Source: Desulfobulbaceae bacterium DB1
GTDB lineage: Bacteria; Desulfobacterota; Desulfobulbia; Desulfobulbales; SURF-16
DNA: 64,000 nucleotides
Assembly (NCBI GenBank): GCA_001914235.1
Contig: MQUF01000014.1
Span: 128,005 to 192,004, forward strand
Direction of reading: 5' to 3'
Part shown: in pieces, positions 26,353 to 36,248 of the stretch
How positions within the stretch are numbered: the stretch's first letter is position 1
Layout of the letters: each line of letters opens with the position of its first letter
Program-made: the position numbers and the translations under genes
Notes under the pieces: model-generated
What the model was told of the DNA's origin: nothing
What the model saw: the letters and a program-made list of their open reading frames with translations, nothing else
The model's database searches: none

Positions 26353-26691
26353 TCAATGCCTGCCTGTGCCGGCCCTTGCCCGTTCAACCAGTTCCAGGCC
26401 GCCGATGACATTCATCTCGTAAAACAGAACCACCGGCGGCAATTGCGAAGACTCGATCGCCTCCAGTACTCGACTGTATGAAGCCGAGCCCAGGCGACGA
26501 TCGAGCGCCTCACGGCTGCGCCATTGTTCCGTGTAGCAGATCACCCTTCTTTCATTATCCGTCCCAACCGTGATCGTACAATCAAGGCAATCTACATTCG
26601 CGGTAGACGGCCCCTTCAGGGATTCGAGCACGTCGATGATGACGTGCTCCATTTCCGCGGAGGGGTAGATTTTGATTATGGAAAGGTACAT
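26353..26691 (-). CDS. antibiotic biosynthesis monooxygenase-like (ABM) protein
   Basis: The 112-aa protein has the single ferredoxin-like ABM/quinol-monooxygenase layout: MYLSIIKIYPSAEMEHVIIDVLESLKG start (strand, then helix), CLDCTITVGTDNERRVICYTEQW in the middle, and SREALDRRLGSASYSRVLEAIE as the second helix. Such small dimeric enzymes oxidise quinols or act as stress-response proteins; catalytic residues are weakly conserved. No signal peptide is present. A CxxC near residue 35-38 is unusual for the family. It sits between the Cys-rich protein and the sigma-54 activator. Confidence 0.7.
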   Translation of the reverse strand: MYLSIIKIYPSAEMEHVIIDVLESLKGPSTANVDCLDCTITVGTDNERRVICYTEQWRSREALDRRLGSASYSRVLEAIESSQLPPVVLFYEMNVIGGLELVERARAGTGRH

Positions 26692-26859
26692 GGAGGGGAT
26701 ACTGTCAAGAAGTGTGCCAAGCCGGGCAGGGGCCTGTGGTCAAAATAACTCGCTGAAAACGATGGAGTTTTTATTATTGATACGGGGAAGGTTGGGATGG
26801 GGCGCCCATGGAAAAGGGCGGAATATCGTCTTTAGAGACGACATGCCGCCCCGGTCGGA

Positions 26860-28881
26860 TCAGGAATGGACTTTGTGGAGGTCGAGCTTGAGCATCCGCG
26901 AATACAGGGTCGATGGTTTCAGGCCGAGGCGTTCCGCCGCGCCATTCGGGCCCTTGATCCGCCCATTGGTCGCATCGAGAATCATCCGGATGTGCCGGCG
27001 CTCCACTTCCTCCAGGGTCACCGCCTCCATAAACGGAGGCTTTTCTGCACAGGGCGGATGCAATTCGAGAGTCTCCCCCTTGCTGGCGATCATGGCATGC
27101 TCGATGACGTTGCGCAGTTCACGGATGTTTCCCGGCCAGGGGCGGCTTTTGAGTATCTCCATGTCGCGGTTGGAGATGCGGCGAATCTTCTTCCCCATCC
27201 GTTCACCGAACTCATTGATAAACTCCCAGACAAGCAGCGGAATGTCGTCGAGGCGATCGCGCAACGGCGGCATTTGAATGGGGAAGATGTTGAGTCGATA
27301 GTAAAGATCTCGACGAAAGCGCCCCTGCTCCACTTCTTCGCCAAGATCACGGTTGGTGGCGGCAATGATGCGCACATCAACCTTGATGGTACGCGGACTG
27401 CCGAGACGCTCGAACTCCCCTTCCTGTAAGACCCGAAGCAACTTGGCTTGGGTTTCCAGGGGCATTTCGGCAATCTCGTCGAGAAACAGGGTGGAGCCGT
27501 TTGCCAGATCAAAACGTCCCACCTGCCGGCTGAGCGCGCCGGTGAAGGCCCCCTTTTCGCGCCCGAACAGTTCACTTTCCACCAGGGCCGCGGGCAAGGC
27601 CGCGCAGTTCACCTTGATCATCATCTGCCGCCCCCGCTCGCTGAGCCGGTGAATGGTCTGAGCGATCAACTCCTTGCCGGTCCCGGTTTCTCCCAGGATC
27701 AACACCGTACTGCCGGTGCGGGACACCTGCTCAATCTTTACCGCAACCGATTGCATGCCGGAACTGCTGCATGAAAAGTTCGGAAGTGTGTCGACCTTGG
27801 CCGCCTCGTTGCGCAGGCAGGCGTTCTCCTCCTCAAGCTCCTCACGGAGACGCTTGATTTCCAGGATATGGTCCTGCAGTTGCATCTCCATCTGTTTGCG
27901 CCCGGTCACATCGAGGGTCACCCCCATGAGTCGCGGGCGCCTGCCGGTTTTTTCAGCCTGCAGCCGCCCCCTGGAGTTCATCCAGCGAACCCGGCCATCG
28001 GCAGAGACCACCCGATATTCAATGCCGGTCTCTTTGCCGGTGCGACAGGCCTCCCCGATTGCCGCGGTGACCGGGGCACGGTCCTCGGGATGGATTTCCG
28101 CCAGGAACCGCTCGACCGTCAGTTCGAGTGCGGCATCGAAACCGAACATCTCCCGGGTCTTGTCGGTAATCCAGAGCAAACCGCTGGTGATATCGATCTC
28201 CCAAAGCCCGGCATCGGCGGAAGCCGCCGCCAGGTCGAGACGCTCCTTGGTCGAACGCAGGGTCAGATCGGCTTCCCGTCGCTGCAGGGCACTTACGAAG
28301 ATTTCACCGAGCAGACGCAGATGCGCAATGAGCTCTTCCGGCCAGTCGCGTTCCTTTTTCTGAGCCTGGATTGAAAAGATATGGTGAACGCGCCCACTGA
28401 TAAACAGTGGAAGGGACAAAGTCGACCTGGTGCCCATCCGGAGATACGACTGCCGGTCAACTTCCGCCTCGCGGGGAAGATCGGCAACCTTGGCCATGAT
28501 CAAATCCTTGCCGTCTTGGACCACCACCTGGTAGCCCCAGGGAAAGAGCTCTGTCAGGTTTAACTCGCCGGACACCGGATCAACGCCCTTGGCAAACCAG
28601 ATATGGGAAACTTTGACGACCGGCGAGTCCGCAGAAACTTCGAGCAATCCGCCACGGTCCACACCCAGTGGCTCCAGGGATTCCCTCATTGCGCGCAGGA
28701 TCTCGGCATCGAGGTTTTCGTTGCTGACTTTGATCATGCGGGCGGAGATGTTTGAAACCAGCTTGTGAAATTCCACAAGCTGGTGTTCCGGCGGGACGGC
28801 GGACGGGTCCGCCTCGGATTCGGCTTGATGGGAAAAGGGCACGGGAGTCTTTTCTTTTTCGGCAAGACAGAGGTTCATCAA
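26860..28881 (-). CDS. sigma-54-dependent activator with GAF and PAS sensor domains
   Basis: This transcription activator has 673 aa. A GAF-like domain spans about 35-205, a PAS domain with PAC end about 215-335, and a short coiled coil about 335-365. An AAA+ domain follows with Walker A GETGTGKE, the sigma-54 contact loop EKGAFTGA, Walker B (TLFLDEIAEMP) and the arginine-finger region. A Fis-type HTH closes the protein (NGAAERLGLKPSTLYSRMLKL). With no receiver domain, it should sense a ligand directly. It lies upstream of the sulfatase block on the same strand and is the best candidate regulator for it, although I find no clear -24/-12 promoter. An ATG pair allows start at 28881 or 28878. 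Confidence 0.92.
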   Translation of the reverse strand: MMNLCLAEKEKTPVPFSHQAESEADPSAVPPEHQLVEFHKLVSNISARMIKVSNENLDAEILRAMRESLEPLGVDRGGLLEVSADSPVVKVSHIWFAKGVDPVSGELNLTELFPWGYQVVVQDGKDLIMAKVADLPREAEVDRQSYLRMGTRSTLSLPLFISGRVHHIFSIQAQKKERDWPEELIAHLRLLGEIFVSALQRREADLTLRSTKERLDLAAASADAGLWEIDITSGLLWITDKTREMFGFDAALELTVERFLAEIHPEDRAPVTAAIGEACRTGKETGIEYRVVSADGRVRWMNSRGRLQAEKTGRRPRLMGVTLDVTGRKQMEMQLQDHILEIKRLREELEEENACLRNEAAKVDTLPNFSCSSSGMQSVAVKIEQVSRTGSTVLILGETGTGKELIAQTIHRLSERGRQMMIKVNCAALPAALVESELFGREKGAFTGALSRQVGRFDLANGSTLFLDEIAEMPLETQAKLLRVLQEGEFERLGSPRTIKVDVRIIAATNRDLGEEVEQGRFRRDLYYRLNIFPIQMPPLRDRLDDIPLLVWEFINEFGERMGKKIRRISNRDMEILKSRPWPGNIRELRNVIEHAMIASKGETLELHPPCAEKPPFMEAVTLEEVERRHIRMILDATNGRIKGPNGAAERLGLKPSTLYSRMLKLDLHKVHS

Positions 28882-29222
28882 TGCTCCTTGTCGGGGGATG
28901 ATTATTAATTATTAAATGAGGTCAGCCCCAACTGTCAAGATCAGACTTGCATGAAGGTCGATATTTCGACTCTGCCTGGCAGGCCTTATTAATTGTGGTT
29001 GACAAGGCGTAATTATGCCTGTTCACACGGCTGCTGCACTGGACAGACCAAGACGTATCCGTATGGAGTCCGCTGTCTTAAAAAAAGGACAGGGTGGGAA
29101 ATGAATTTCCGGCCGGCACGACAGGGAGAACCATCACGCCATTGCGGCGGCCCTTCCTTTTTGCCCTGATTCAAGACAAGAAAATGCAGGCGTTGGTCGA
29201 CCGTCTCTATGTTACAGGAGTC
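28882..29222. other. gene-free interval upstream of the activator
   Basis: No gene is supported. The interval holds the activator promoter (28909-28938), a hairpin GTCGA-TATT-TCGAC near 28958-28971 and a near-palindrome AGGCGTAATTATGCCT near 29006-29021 that could be an operator. No convincing terminator for the peptide gene that ends at 29223 is visible. Confidence 0.4.
28909..28938 (-). promoter_or_regulatory. putative sigma-70 promoter of the activator gene
   Basis: On the minus strand TTGACA (28933-28938) is perfect. The -10 lies in an A/T-rich run (TTAATAATTAATAAT) where AATAAT or TAATAA is reached with an 18-19 base spacer. The start codon is at 28881, about 20 bases from the likely start site. 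AAGGAG precedes the ATG. Confidence 0.45.
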
Positions 29223-29456
29223 TCATTTATTTGTTTTTTTGTCGCTGCCGATCGGGCACGGTTCTCCCGCCTCGGCAAAGGCGCTGCAGGCCATGGTGTC
29301 CTCCACGGACTGAGCGGCGGATTTTTTTTCTCCTTGAGCTGCCGGAGTCGTTTTTTCGTCACTTCCGATCGGGCACGGTTCTCCTGCCTCGGCAAAAGCA
29401 CTGCATGCCATGGTGTCCTCGATCTCTTCCGTCAGTTTCGCTTTTTTCTCGTCCAT
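29223..29456 (-). CDS. small Cys-containing peptide built from two identical 21-residue repeats
   Basis: The 77-aa product consists of a charged start (MDEKKAKLTEEI), repeat 1 at residues 13-33, an 18-residue Lys/Gln/Ala linker, repeat 2 at 52-72, and a Lys tail. Each repeat contains EDTMACSAFAEAGEPC and then PIGSD, with cysteines at 18/28 and 57/67. GGAGGA lies 6 bases before the ATG, and a near-consensus promoter lies 80 bases upstream, so high expression is likely. The two repeats differ at six bases, all silent, which argues for selection on the peptide. There is no signal peptide. I do not recognise the family. It could be a precursor peptide, a metal- or thiol-binding protein, or a regulator. 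Confidence 0.75.
   Translation of the reverse strand: MDEKKAKLTEEIEDTMACSAFAEAGEPCPIGSDEKTTPAAQGEKKSAAQSVEDTMACSAFAEAGEPCPIGSDKKTNK
29241..29420 (-). repeat. two 63-bp coding repeats in the small peptide gene
   Basis: Copies at 29358-29420 and 29241-29303 encode the same 21 residues. They differ at six third-codon positions (Gly, Ser, Ala codons), all synonymous. Confidence 0.85.
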
Positions 29457-29536
29457 TTGTCTTCCTCCGGAGTTTAGGCGCTGATTTTTCCCCTTCGCAA
29501 GCAGTTCGGATACTACAGAGATTAATCCTTACCTAA

Positions 29537-29565
29537 ATTATAATGCTTTGCATGCCGATTGTCAT
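29537..29565 (-). promoter_or_regulatory. strong sigma-70 promoter of the small peptide gene
   Basis: On the minus strand ATGACA (29560-29565; five of six consensus bases) is followed after 17 bases by a perfect TATAAT (29537-29542). Transcription would start near 29530, leaving an untranslated leader of about 75 bases before the ATG at 29456. Confidence 0.7.
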
Positions 29566-29635
29566 CATGAGTTCAGGAGTCTTGATGTCGTAAGAGGCAT
29601 GTTAAGTACTTGAGGCACTTTTCTCAAAAAGAATC

Positions 29636-29664
29636 TTGACAGGGTCGGCGGCACGGAATAATGT
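29636..29664 (+). promoter_or_regulatory. sigma-70 promoter of the tetR/efflux operon
   Basis: A perfect TTGACA (29636-29641) is followed after 17 bases by TAATGT (29659-29664). The predicted transcript start, near 29671, falls inside the palindrome at 29667-29684. Confidence 0.7.
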
Positions 29665-29666
29665 GC

Positions 29667-29684
29667 GGAATGAATGTTCATTCC
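29667..29684. promoter_or_regulatory. palindromic operator, probably for TetR
   Basis: GGAATGAATGTTCATTCC has perfect 8-base arms (GGAATGAA/TTCATTCC) around TG. It overlaps the start site of the promoter at 29636-29664 and lies 15 bases before the tetR start codon, the usual place for autorepression by a TetR dimer. Confidence 0.7.
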
Positions 29685-29699
29685 GGGAAGGGCGGTGCA

Positions 29700-30278
29700 A
29701 TGGCGAGTTCTGATAAAAGACACGAGATACTGCGGGCTGCGCTGGAGCTGATCGCCGAGCAGGGCTTCCATGGCGCCCCCATTGCCGCCATCGCCGGTCG
29801 GGCCGGGGTCGGGGCAGGGACCATCTATCGCTACTTCGACAACAAGGACGTGCTCATCAGGGCGCTTTTTCTGGAGTTGCATGACAAGGTCTGCACGGAA
29901 CTGCAGAAGGGGTATGAGCCGGGCAGCCCCCTGGCGGAACGTTTTCTCCATCTCAGCTCGGCGCTGCTGCGCTATTTTATCACGAATCCCCGTCATTTCC
30001 GTTTTCTGGAACAGTACATGAATTCTCCCTATGGCGCGGACTTACGGCGGGCCAGGCTGCTTGGCGGCGGGGATGAAAACGATCTGTACCGAGGCCTGCT
30101 GGAAGAGGGGGTGGCCTGCGGCGCGGTAAAGGATCTGCCTCTGATCGTGCTTTTTGCCCTGGCCTTCGGTCCGTTGCTGGCCGTTGCCCGGGATCATATT
30201 CTCGGTTTTGTCCGGCTCGACGGGGCGCTGATTGTCCAGACCGTGCAGGCCTGCTGGGACGGCATTAAAAAAGAGTAA
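29700..30278 (+). CDS. TetR/AcrR-family repressor
   Basis: The 192-aa protein has a TetR-type N-terminal HTH (KRHEILRAALELIAEQGF, then GVGAGTIYRYFDNKDVLI, residues about 5-55) and a helical ligand domain in which RHFRFLEQYMNSPYG fits the AcrR/EnvR branch. TetR repressors of this kind control multidrug pumps. The gene comes before the pump genes, with an operator at its own start. Met14 of the open frame (29700) is taken because the upstream part overlaps the operator and lacks a ribosome site. The inducer is unknown. Confidence 0.9.
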   Translation: MASSDKRHEILRAALELIAEQGFHGAPIAAIAGRAGVGAGTIYRYFDNKDVLIRALFLELHDKVCTELQKGYEPGSPLAERFLHLSSALLRYFITNPRHFRFLEQYMNSPYGADLRRARLLGGGDENDLYRGLLEEGVACGAVKDLPLIVLFALAFGPLLAVARDHILGFVRLDGALIVQTVQACWDGIKKE

Positions 30279-30379
30279 TGAACGGGATTTTCAGCAAACA
30301 ATGATTGTTTTGGGGTGGACAACTCGTCTCGACTATGGCGCAAGCTGTCCGCCCAACTTTTTTTCGAGGGAAGACGTCA

Positions 30380-31573
30380 ATGAAAAGAACAAAGAGGATG
30401 AAATCGTTCGCCCTGGCCGGAGCCCTGGCGACCATGCTGGCACTGAGCGGTTGCGGACAGCAGTCCGCCGCCACCGGACCGCCGCCCGCCGGTCCTCCGG
30501 AGGTGGCGGTGGTGGTCGTCACCCCGTCCCCGGTCACCCTGAGCATGGAACTCTCCGGCCGCACCGCGCCGTTGCGTGTCGCTGAAGTACGGCCCCAGGT
30601 GGGCGGCATTATTCAACAGCGTTTGTTTGTCGAAGGTTCCGACGTTGAGGCCGGTCAGGTGCTGTATCAGATCGACCCTGCCGTGTACCGGGCCGAAGTA
30701 GCCGGCGCCGAAGCGGAGCTGGCCCGGACCGAGGCCAATGTCGCGCCGGTCCGGCTCAAGGCTGAACGGTATGGAGAACTGGTAAAAATCAATGCGGTCA
30801 GCCAGCAGGATTACGATGACGCCCAGGCGGCGTTGAAAAAGGCCGAGGCGGAAATTGCCGCGGCCCGGGCCGATCTGGAACGGGCCCGCATTGATGTGAA
30901 CTACACCGGCATCAAGGCCCCCATCTCCGGCCGCATCGGCCGTTCCGCCGTGACGGACGGAGCGCTGGTCACCGCCGGTCAGGCCGCGCCGCTGGCCACC
31001 ATTCAGCAGCTTGATCCGATCTATGTCGATGTCGCCCAGTCCACCGCCGACCTGTTGCGCTTAAAGCAGAACCTGGCCGCCGGTCAGATCAAAAGCAACG
31101 GCGAGGCAAGGGTGAATCTCCTGTTGGAGGACGGAACCCCGTATCCGCAGTCCGGCGCCTTGAAATTTTCGGAAGTCACCGTTGACCAGAGCACCGGCTC
31201 CGTTACCCTGCGGGCGCTGTTTCCCAATCCGGAGATGCTGCTGCTGCCCGGCATGTTCGTCCGCGCCCTCATCCCCGAAGGGGTGCAGGATGAGGCGATC
31301 CTCGTGCCCCAGCGGGGCGTCACCCGTAATCCCAAGGGCGAGGCGATGGTGATGGTGGTCGGCGCCGGGGACAAGGTCGAGCCCCGTATCATCAAGGTCT
31401 CCCGCACCGTGGGCGACAACTGGCTGGTCAGCAAGGGGCTGGCGGCCGGCGACCGGGTCATTCTCGAAGGCATCCAGAAGGCCCGTCCCGGCACCCAGGT
31501 CAAAGCCGTGCCCTTCGGCGTTGCGGCGGCTGCCGGAGCCGCGGATCAGCAACCCGCCGCGGCGAAAAAATAA
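30380..31573 (+). CDS. RND efflux periplasmic adaptor (AcrA/MexA type)
   Basis: The 397-aa adaptor starts with a lipobox (LALSGC) for inner-membrane anchoring. Its barrel-sandwich, coiled-coil hairpin and membrane-proximal domains are seen as LRVAEVRPQVGGIIQQRLFVEGSDV, EAELARTEANVAPVRLKAERYGELVKI and the PISGRIGRSAVTDGALV lipoyl half. It links the RND pump to the outer-membrane factor. GAGGGA lies 8 bases before the ATG at 30380, inside a longer open frame. It stands 101 bases after tetR and 12 bases before the pump gene. Confidence 0.92.
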   Translation: MKRTKRMKSFALAGALATMLALSGCGQQSAATGPPPAGPPEVAVVVVTPSPVTLSMELSGRTAPLRVAEVRPQVGGIIQQRLFVEGSDVEAGQVLYQIDPAVYRAEVAGAEAELARTEANVAPVRLKAERYGELVKINAVSQQDYDDAQAALKKAEAEIAAARADLERARIDVNYTGIKAPISGRIGRSAVTDGALVTAGQAAPLATIQQLDPIYVDVAQSTADLLRLKQNLAAGQIKSNGEARVNLLLEDGTPYPQSGALKFSEVTVDQSTGSVTLRALFPNPEMLLLPGMFVRALIPEGVQDEAILVPQRGVTRNPKGEAMVMVVGAGDKVEPRIIKVSRTVGDNWLVSKGLAAGDRVILEGIQKARPGTQVKAVPFGVAAAAGAADQQPAAAKK

Positions 31574-31585
31574 AGGAGCCCCTTC

Positions 31586-34500
31586 ATGTCCAGGTTTTTC
31601 ATCAACCGACCCATTTTCGCCTGGGTCATCGCCATCATGGTCATGCTGGCGGGCCTGCTGGCGCTCAAGACCCTGCCGGTCTCCCAGTATCCGCCCATCG
31701 CGCCGCCCCAGATCACCATCAACGCCATGTATCCGGGCGCCTCGGCCCAGACCGTGCAGGATACCGTCACCCAGGTCATCGAACAGAAGCTGAACGGCAT
31801 CGACAACCTGATCTACATGTCCTCCACCAGCGACTCGGCCGGAGCAGTGGCCATCAACCTGACCTTCAAGGCAGGCACCGACCCGAACATCGCCCAGGTG
31901 CAGGTGCAGAACAAGCTGCAACTGGCCACTCCGCTGTTGCCGCAGGTCGTGCAGCGCCAGGGGATTTCGGTGGTTAAATCCACCAAGAACTTCCTGCTGA
32001 TCATCGGTCTGGTGTCGGAAGACGGCTCCATGGACCGCAACGCCCTCAATGACTACATGGTCTCCAATATCCAGGACATCGTCAGTCGACTGGAAGGGGT
32101 GGGCGAGCTGCAGCTCTTCGGCTTCCAGAATGCCATGCGGATCTGGCTCGATCCCGCCAAGCTGCACAGCTACCGCTTGACGACAACCGATATCATCGCC
32201 GCCCTGCAGGCCCAGAATGCCCAGGTCTCGGCCGGTCAATTCGGCGAAACGCCCGCGGTCCAGGGACAGCAGCTCAATGCCGCCATCACCGCCCGCACCC
32301 TGCTGCAAACCCCGGAACAGTTTGACGCCATCATCCTGCGCACCAACCCGGACGGTTCGACGGTCCGGCTGAAGGATGTGGCCCAGAGCAGGATCGGCAC
32401 CGAGAACTATGATATCCAGTCGCGCTACAAGGGAAAGCCGATCGGCGGCATGGCGATTCGCCTGGCGGCCGGCGCCAATGCCCTGGACACGGGGGAGCGG
32501 GTCAAGACGAAGATGGCGGAGCTGGAAAAATTCTTTCCGCCCGGCATGAAGGTGGTCTATCCCTATGACACCACGCCCTTTGTCAAGATCTCCATGGAAG
32601 AGGTGGTCAAGACACTGATCGAGGCGGTCTTCCTGGTTTTTGTCATCATGTTTCTGTTCCTGCAGAACTTCCGCGCCACCTTGATTCCGACCATTGCCGT
32701 GCCGGTGGTGCTGCTCGGCACCTTGGGCGTGCTGGCGGTCGCCGGCTTTTCCATCAACACACTCACCATGTTCGCGCTCGTCATCGTCATCGGCCTGCTG
32801 GTGGACGACGCCATCGTCGTGGTGGAAAACGTCGAGCGGATCATGGCCGAGGAGGGGCTGTCGCCCCATGACGCCACCATCAAATCCATGGGCCAGATCA
32901 CCGGCGCCCTCATCGGCATCGCCACCGTGCTGACCGCGGTCTTCCTGCCCATGGCCTTCTTCGGCGGCTCAACCGGCGTCATCTACCGCCAGTTCTCCAT
33001 CACCATCATCTCCGCCATGATTCTGTCCGTTCTGGTGGCGATGATCCTGACCCCGGCGCTGTGTTCCACCCTGCTCAAACCGGTGGGCAAGGGACATGAG
33101 CGGTGCGCCAGCGGTTGGTATTGCCCTTTCTTCCGCTGGTTCAACAGGGTTTTCGACCGGGGCAGGAATATCTATGAACGGATTGTCGGCCGTTCCTTCG
33201 GCCAGCCGATCCGCTACCTGCTGGTCTACGGCGCCGTTGTCGCGGCCATGGTCTTCTTTTTCCTGCGGCTGCCCACCGCCTTCCTGCCGGACGAGGACCA
33301 GGGCTTCATTATCTGCCAGGTGCAGTTGCCGGCCGGCGCCACCCAGGAGCGGACCATCAAGGTGATCGAGCAGCTTGAACACCATTTTTTGGAAAAAGAA
33401 GAAAAGGCGGTGGAGGCCATCATCACCGTGGCCGGATTCAGTTTCGCCGGTCGCGGCCAGAACATGGGCCTGGCCTTTGTCAAGTTGAAGGACTGGAAGC
33501 TGCGCAAAAGCCGGGATCTCAAGGCGCCGGCGGTGGCCAAGCGGGCCATGGGCGCCTTTGCCGGCATCAGGGACGGCATGGCCTTTGCCTTTTCGCCGCC
33601 CGCGGTGATCGAGCTGGGCCAGGCCAACGGCTTTGACTTCATCCTGCAGGACCGGGGCGGCATCGGCCACGAGCAGTTGATGGCGGCCCGCAACCAGCTG
33701 CTCGGCATGGCCATGCAGAACCCGAAGCTGATTGCGGTACGCCCCAACGGCCAGGATGACTCCCCCCAGTTCAAGCTGGATATCGATGATGTGCGGGCGG
33801 GTTCCCTGGGGGTTTCACCTGGTGATATCAACAGTGTCTTGACCACTGCCTGGGCAAGCACCTACGTTAACGATTTTATCGAGAACGGCCGGGTCAAGAA
33901 GGTCTATCTCCAGGCGGAGCCGCAATACCGGATGCTGCCGGAGGATATCAACCGGTGGTATGTCCGTAATAACAAGGGTGAAATGGTGCCGTTTTCGGCC
34001 TTTGCCCAGGCTCACTGGCAGTATGGCTCGCCCCGTCTGGAACGCTACAACGGTATTCCCTCGGTGGAGATCATGGGGCAGGCCGCCCCCGGAGTGAGCA
34101 CCGGCGAGGCGATGGAGGAAATGCAGCAGATGGCGACCGCGTTGCCGCCTGGAATCGGCTACGAGTGGACCGGACTTTCCTACGAGGAAAAACAGGCCGG
34201 GAAACAGGCGCCGGCCCTCTACGCCATTTCGCTGCTGGTGGTTTTCCTTTCCGTCGCGGCCCTCTATGAGAGCTGGACCATCCCCTTTGTCAACCTGCTG
34301 ATGCTGCCGCTTGGTCTGGTGGGCGCGGTGACGGCGGTAACGCTGCGGGTGCTGCCCAACGACGTTTATCTTCAGATCGGTCTGCTCACCACCGTGGGCC
34401 TGTCCACCAAGAACGCCATCCTGATCATTCAATTCATCAAGGACCAGTTGCACCAGGGCCATGAGCTGGTTGATGCGACGCTGGCGGCGGTCAAGATCCG

Positions 34501-34753
34501 GCTGCGGCCGGTCATCATGACTTCACTGGCCTTTTTTTTCGGCACCCTGCCCCTGGCCCTGACCAAAGGAGCCGGGGCCGCGGCCCAGAACGCCATCGGC
34601 ACCGCGGTTACCGGCGGGCTCTTGTCGGCCACCTTCATCGATTTGCTTTTTATCCCGTTCTTTTTTGTCATGGTTTCGCGACTGTTCGGTCGCAAGAAAT
34701 ACGGGCCGCAGGGCGAACAATCCCCTGGTGCCCCTGGTGCGGAGGGACAATGA
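31586..34753 (+). CDS. RND multidrug efflux pump (AcrB/MexB type)
   Basis: The 1055-aa protein is a full-length HAE1-type RND pump. It begins [23 protein letters not shown], which is the usual first helix, and has two large periplasmic loops. The proton-relay Asp pair appears in [15 protein letters not shown] in TM4, and TM10-12 carry [16 protein letters not shown]. The length and the pattern [20 protein letters not shown] are typical. AAGGAG precedes the start. It exports drugs, solvents or bile-like compounds using proton motive force, together with the flanking adaptor and outer-membrane factor. Confidence 0.95.
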   Translation: MSRFFINRPIFAWVIAIMVMLAGLLALKTLPVSQYPPIAPPQITINAMYPGASAQTVQDTVTQVIEQKLNGIDNLIYMSSTSDSAGAVAINLTFKAGTDPNIAQVQVQNKLQLATPLLPQVVQRQGISVVKSTKNFLLIIGLVSEDGSMDRNALNDYMVSNIQDIVSRLEGVGELQLFGFQNAMRIWLDPAKLHSYRLTTTDIIAALQAQNAQVSAGQFGETPAVQGQQLNAAITARTLLQTPEQFDAIILRTNPDGSTVRLKDVAQSRIGTENYDIQSRYKGKPIGGMAIRLAAGANALDTGERVKTKMAELEKFFPPGMKVVYPYDTTPFVKISMEEVVKTLIEAVFLVFVIMFLFLQNFRATLIPTIAVPVVLLGTLGVLAVAGFSINTLTMFALVIVIGLLVDDAIVVVENVERIMAEEGLSPHDATIKSMGQITGALIGIATVLTAVFLPMAFFGGSTGVIYRQFSITIISAMILSVLVAMILTPALCSTLLKPVGKGHERCASGWYCPFFRWFNRVFDRGRNIYERIVGRSFGQPIRYLLVYGAVVAAMVFFFLRLPTAFLPDEDQGFIICQVQLPAGATQERTIKVIEQLEHHFLEKEEKAVEAIITVAGFSFAGRGQNMGLAFVKLKDWKLRKSRDLKAPAVAKRAMGAFAGIRDGMAFAFSPPAVIELGQANGFDFILQDRGGIGHEQLMAARNQLLGMAMQNPKLIAVRPNGQDDSPQFKLDIDDVRAGSLGVSPGDINSVLTTAWASTYVNDFIENGRVKKVYLQAEPQYRMLPEDINRWYVRNNKGEMVPFSAFAQAHWQYGSPRLERYNGIPSVEIMGQAAPGVSTGEAMEEMQQMATALPPGIGYEWTGLSYEEKQAGKQAPALYAISLLVVFLSVAALYESWTIPFVNLLMLPLGLVGAVTAVTLRVLPNDVYLQIGLLTTVGLSTKNAILIIQFIKDQLHQGHELVDATLAAVKIRLRPVIMTSLAFFFGTLPLALTKGAGAAAQNAIGTAVTGGLLSATFIDLLFIPFFFVMVSRLFGRKKYGPQGEQSPGAPGAEGQ

Positions 34754-34754
34754 A

Positions 34755-36248
34755 ATGAAAAAACCGCCATTAATCGCTGAAAGGCAAAGGCAGAAAGACA
34801 GACAGCGGCTTGGACTCCGGGGAGCAACCGTTGGCCTTGCCCTGTTTGTTCTCTGCGGCTGTTCGTCCATGGCGCCTGATTACAGTCGGCCGGAGGCACC
34901 GGTGCCGGAGGCCTGGCCGAGCGGACCTGCCTACCGGCCGGCAGCGGAAGCCCAGGTCGGCTGGTCGGCGGCCGATCTTCCCTGGCAGGAGTTTTTTGGT
35001 GACGAGCGACTGCGGAGGGTGATCACCCTGGCCCTGGCCAACAACCGCGATCTGCGGATCGCGGCCCTCAACATCGAGCGCTCGCGCGCCCAGTACCGGA
35101 TCAAACGGGCAGAGCTGCTGCCGCAGATCGACGCCGTCGCCTCCGGCAGCAGTCAGCGGATCCCGGAAGACCTGTCAAGCAGCGGCAAGGCCCAGACCGT
35201 TGACCAGTACAGCGTCGGCCTCGGGGTCAGCAGTTACGAACTTGATCTGTTCGGTCGGGTGCGGAGCCTCACGGATCAGGCATTGGCCCAGTACCTCGCC
35301 ACCGAGGAGGCACATCGCGCGGTGCGGATCAGCCTGGTGGCCGAGGTGGCCGCCAATTATCTGAATCTGGCCGCGGATCGTGAGCGACTGGAGCTGGCGC
35401 AAAATACCCTCGAATCGCAGCAGGCCACCTATGATCTGATGCAACGTCGCTTTGAACTTGGTGCGGCGTCCGAACTCGATGTGCGCCAGGCGCAAACCCG
35501 GGTGGATGCGGCGCGGGTGGATATCGCCCGTTATACCACCCTGGTGGCCCAGGATGAAAACGGGCTGAGCCTGGTGGTCGGCGCTCCGGTGTCGGCCGAG
35601 TTGCTTCCGCGGTCCCTTGCCGACGCGCTGACCGCCGTCAAGGATCTTGCGCCCGGTCTGCCTTCCGAGGTACTGCTCCGGCGGCCCGATATTTTGGCGG
35701 CCGAGCAGCAGCTCAAGGGATATAACGCCAACATCGGCGCGGCCCGGGCCGCCTTTTTCCCGCGTATCACCCTGGTCGGTTCCCTTGGCCTCGGCAGCGA
35801 TGATCTCTCCGGTCTTTTTGACTCCGGTTCCGGTGCCTGGATCTTTGCCCCGAAGATCACCCTGCCGATTTTTGATGCCGGATCGCGTTGGGCCAATCTG
35901 TGGGTGGCGGAGGCGGATCGGGATATTGCCGTGGCCCGCTATGAAAAGACAATCCAGGTCGCCTTCCGGGAAGTGGCCGACGCCCTTGCCCAGCAGGGCA
36001 CCATCGGCGAGCAGTTGGCGGCGCAGCAGTCGCTGACCGAGGCCACGGCCGGGAGTTACGTGCTTTCCCGGGCCCGCTATGAAAAAGGGGTGGACAACTA
36101 TCTGACCGTGCTCGATGCGCAGCGTTCGCTTTATGGCGCGCAGCAGGCTATGATCGGCACCCGTTTGACACAGCTGCAGAATCTGGTAACCTTATACAAA
36201 GTGCTCGGTGGCGGGGGAGAAGTCATCCCTGCGTCACAGACGCCGTGA
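34755..36248 (+). CDS. outer-membrane factor, OprM/NodT family
   Basis: The 497-aa lipoprotein (lipobox LFVLCGC) has the OprM-type start [18 protein letters not shown] and two helical repeat halves, with the usual [24 protein letters not shown] and the later [30 protein letters not shown] (core [12 protein letters not shown]). It forms the outer-membrane exit duct of the RND pump. The ATG at 34755 lies one base after the stop of the pump gene, so translation is coupled; GGAGGG is upstream. Confidence 0.93.
   Translation: MKKPPLIAERQRQKDRQRLGLRGATVGLALFVLCGCSSMAPDYSRPEAPVPEAWPSGPAYRPAAEAQVGWSAADLPWQEFFGDERLRRVITLALANNRDLRIAALNIERSRAQYRIKRAELLPQIDAVASGSSQRIPEDLSSSGKAQTVDQYSVGLGVSSYELDLFGRVRSLTDQALAQYLATEEAHRAVRISLVAEVAANYLNLAADRERLELAQNTLESQQATYDLMQRRFELGAASELDVRQAQTRVDAARVDIARYTTLVAQDENGLSLVVGAPVSAELLPRSLADALTAVKDLAPGLPSEVLLRRPDILAAEQQLKGYNANIGAARAAFFPRITLVGSLGLGSDDLSGLFDSGSGAWIFAPKITLPIFDAGSRWANLWVAEADRDIAVARYEKTIQVAFREVADALAQQGTIGEQLAAQQSLTEATAGSYVLSRARYEKGVDNYLTVLDAQRSLYGAQQAMIGTRLTQLQNLVTLYKVLGGGGEVIPASQTP

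Noticed and set aside
31061-32869. 602-codon minus-strand frame opposite the RND adaptor and pump
   Set aside because: It lies fully opposite two unmistakable pump genes; His/Asp/Gly-rich composition is typical of antisense frames in GC-rich DNA.
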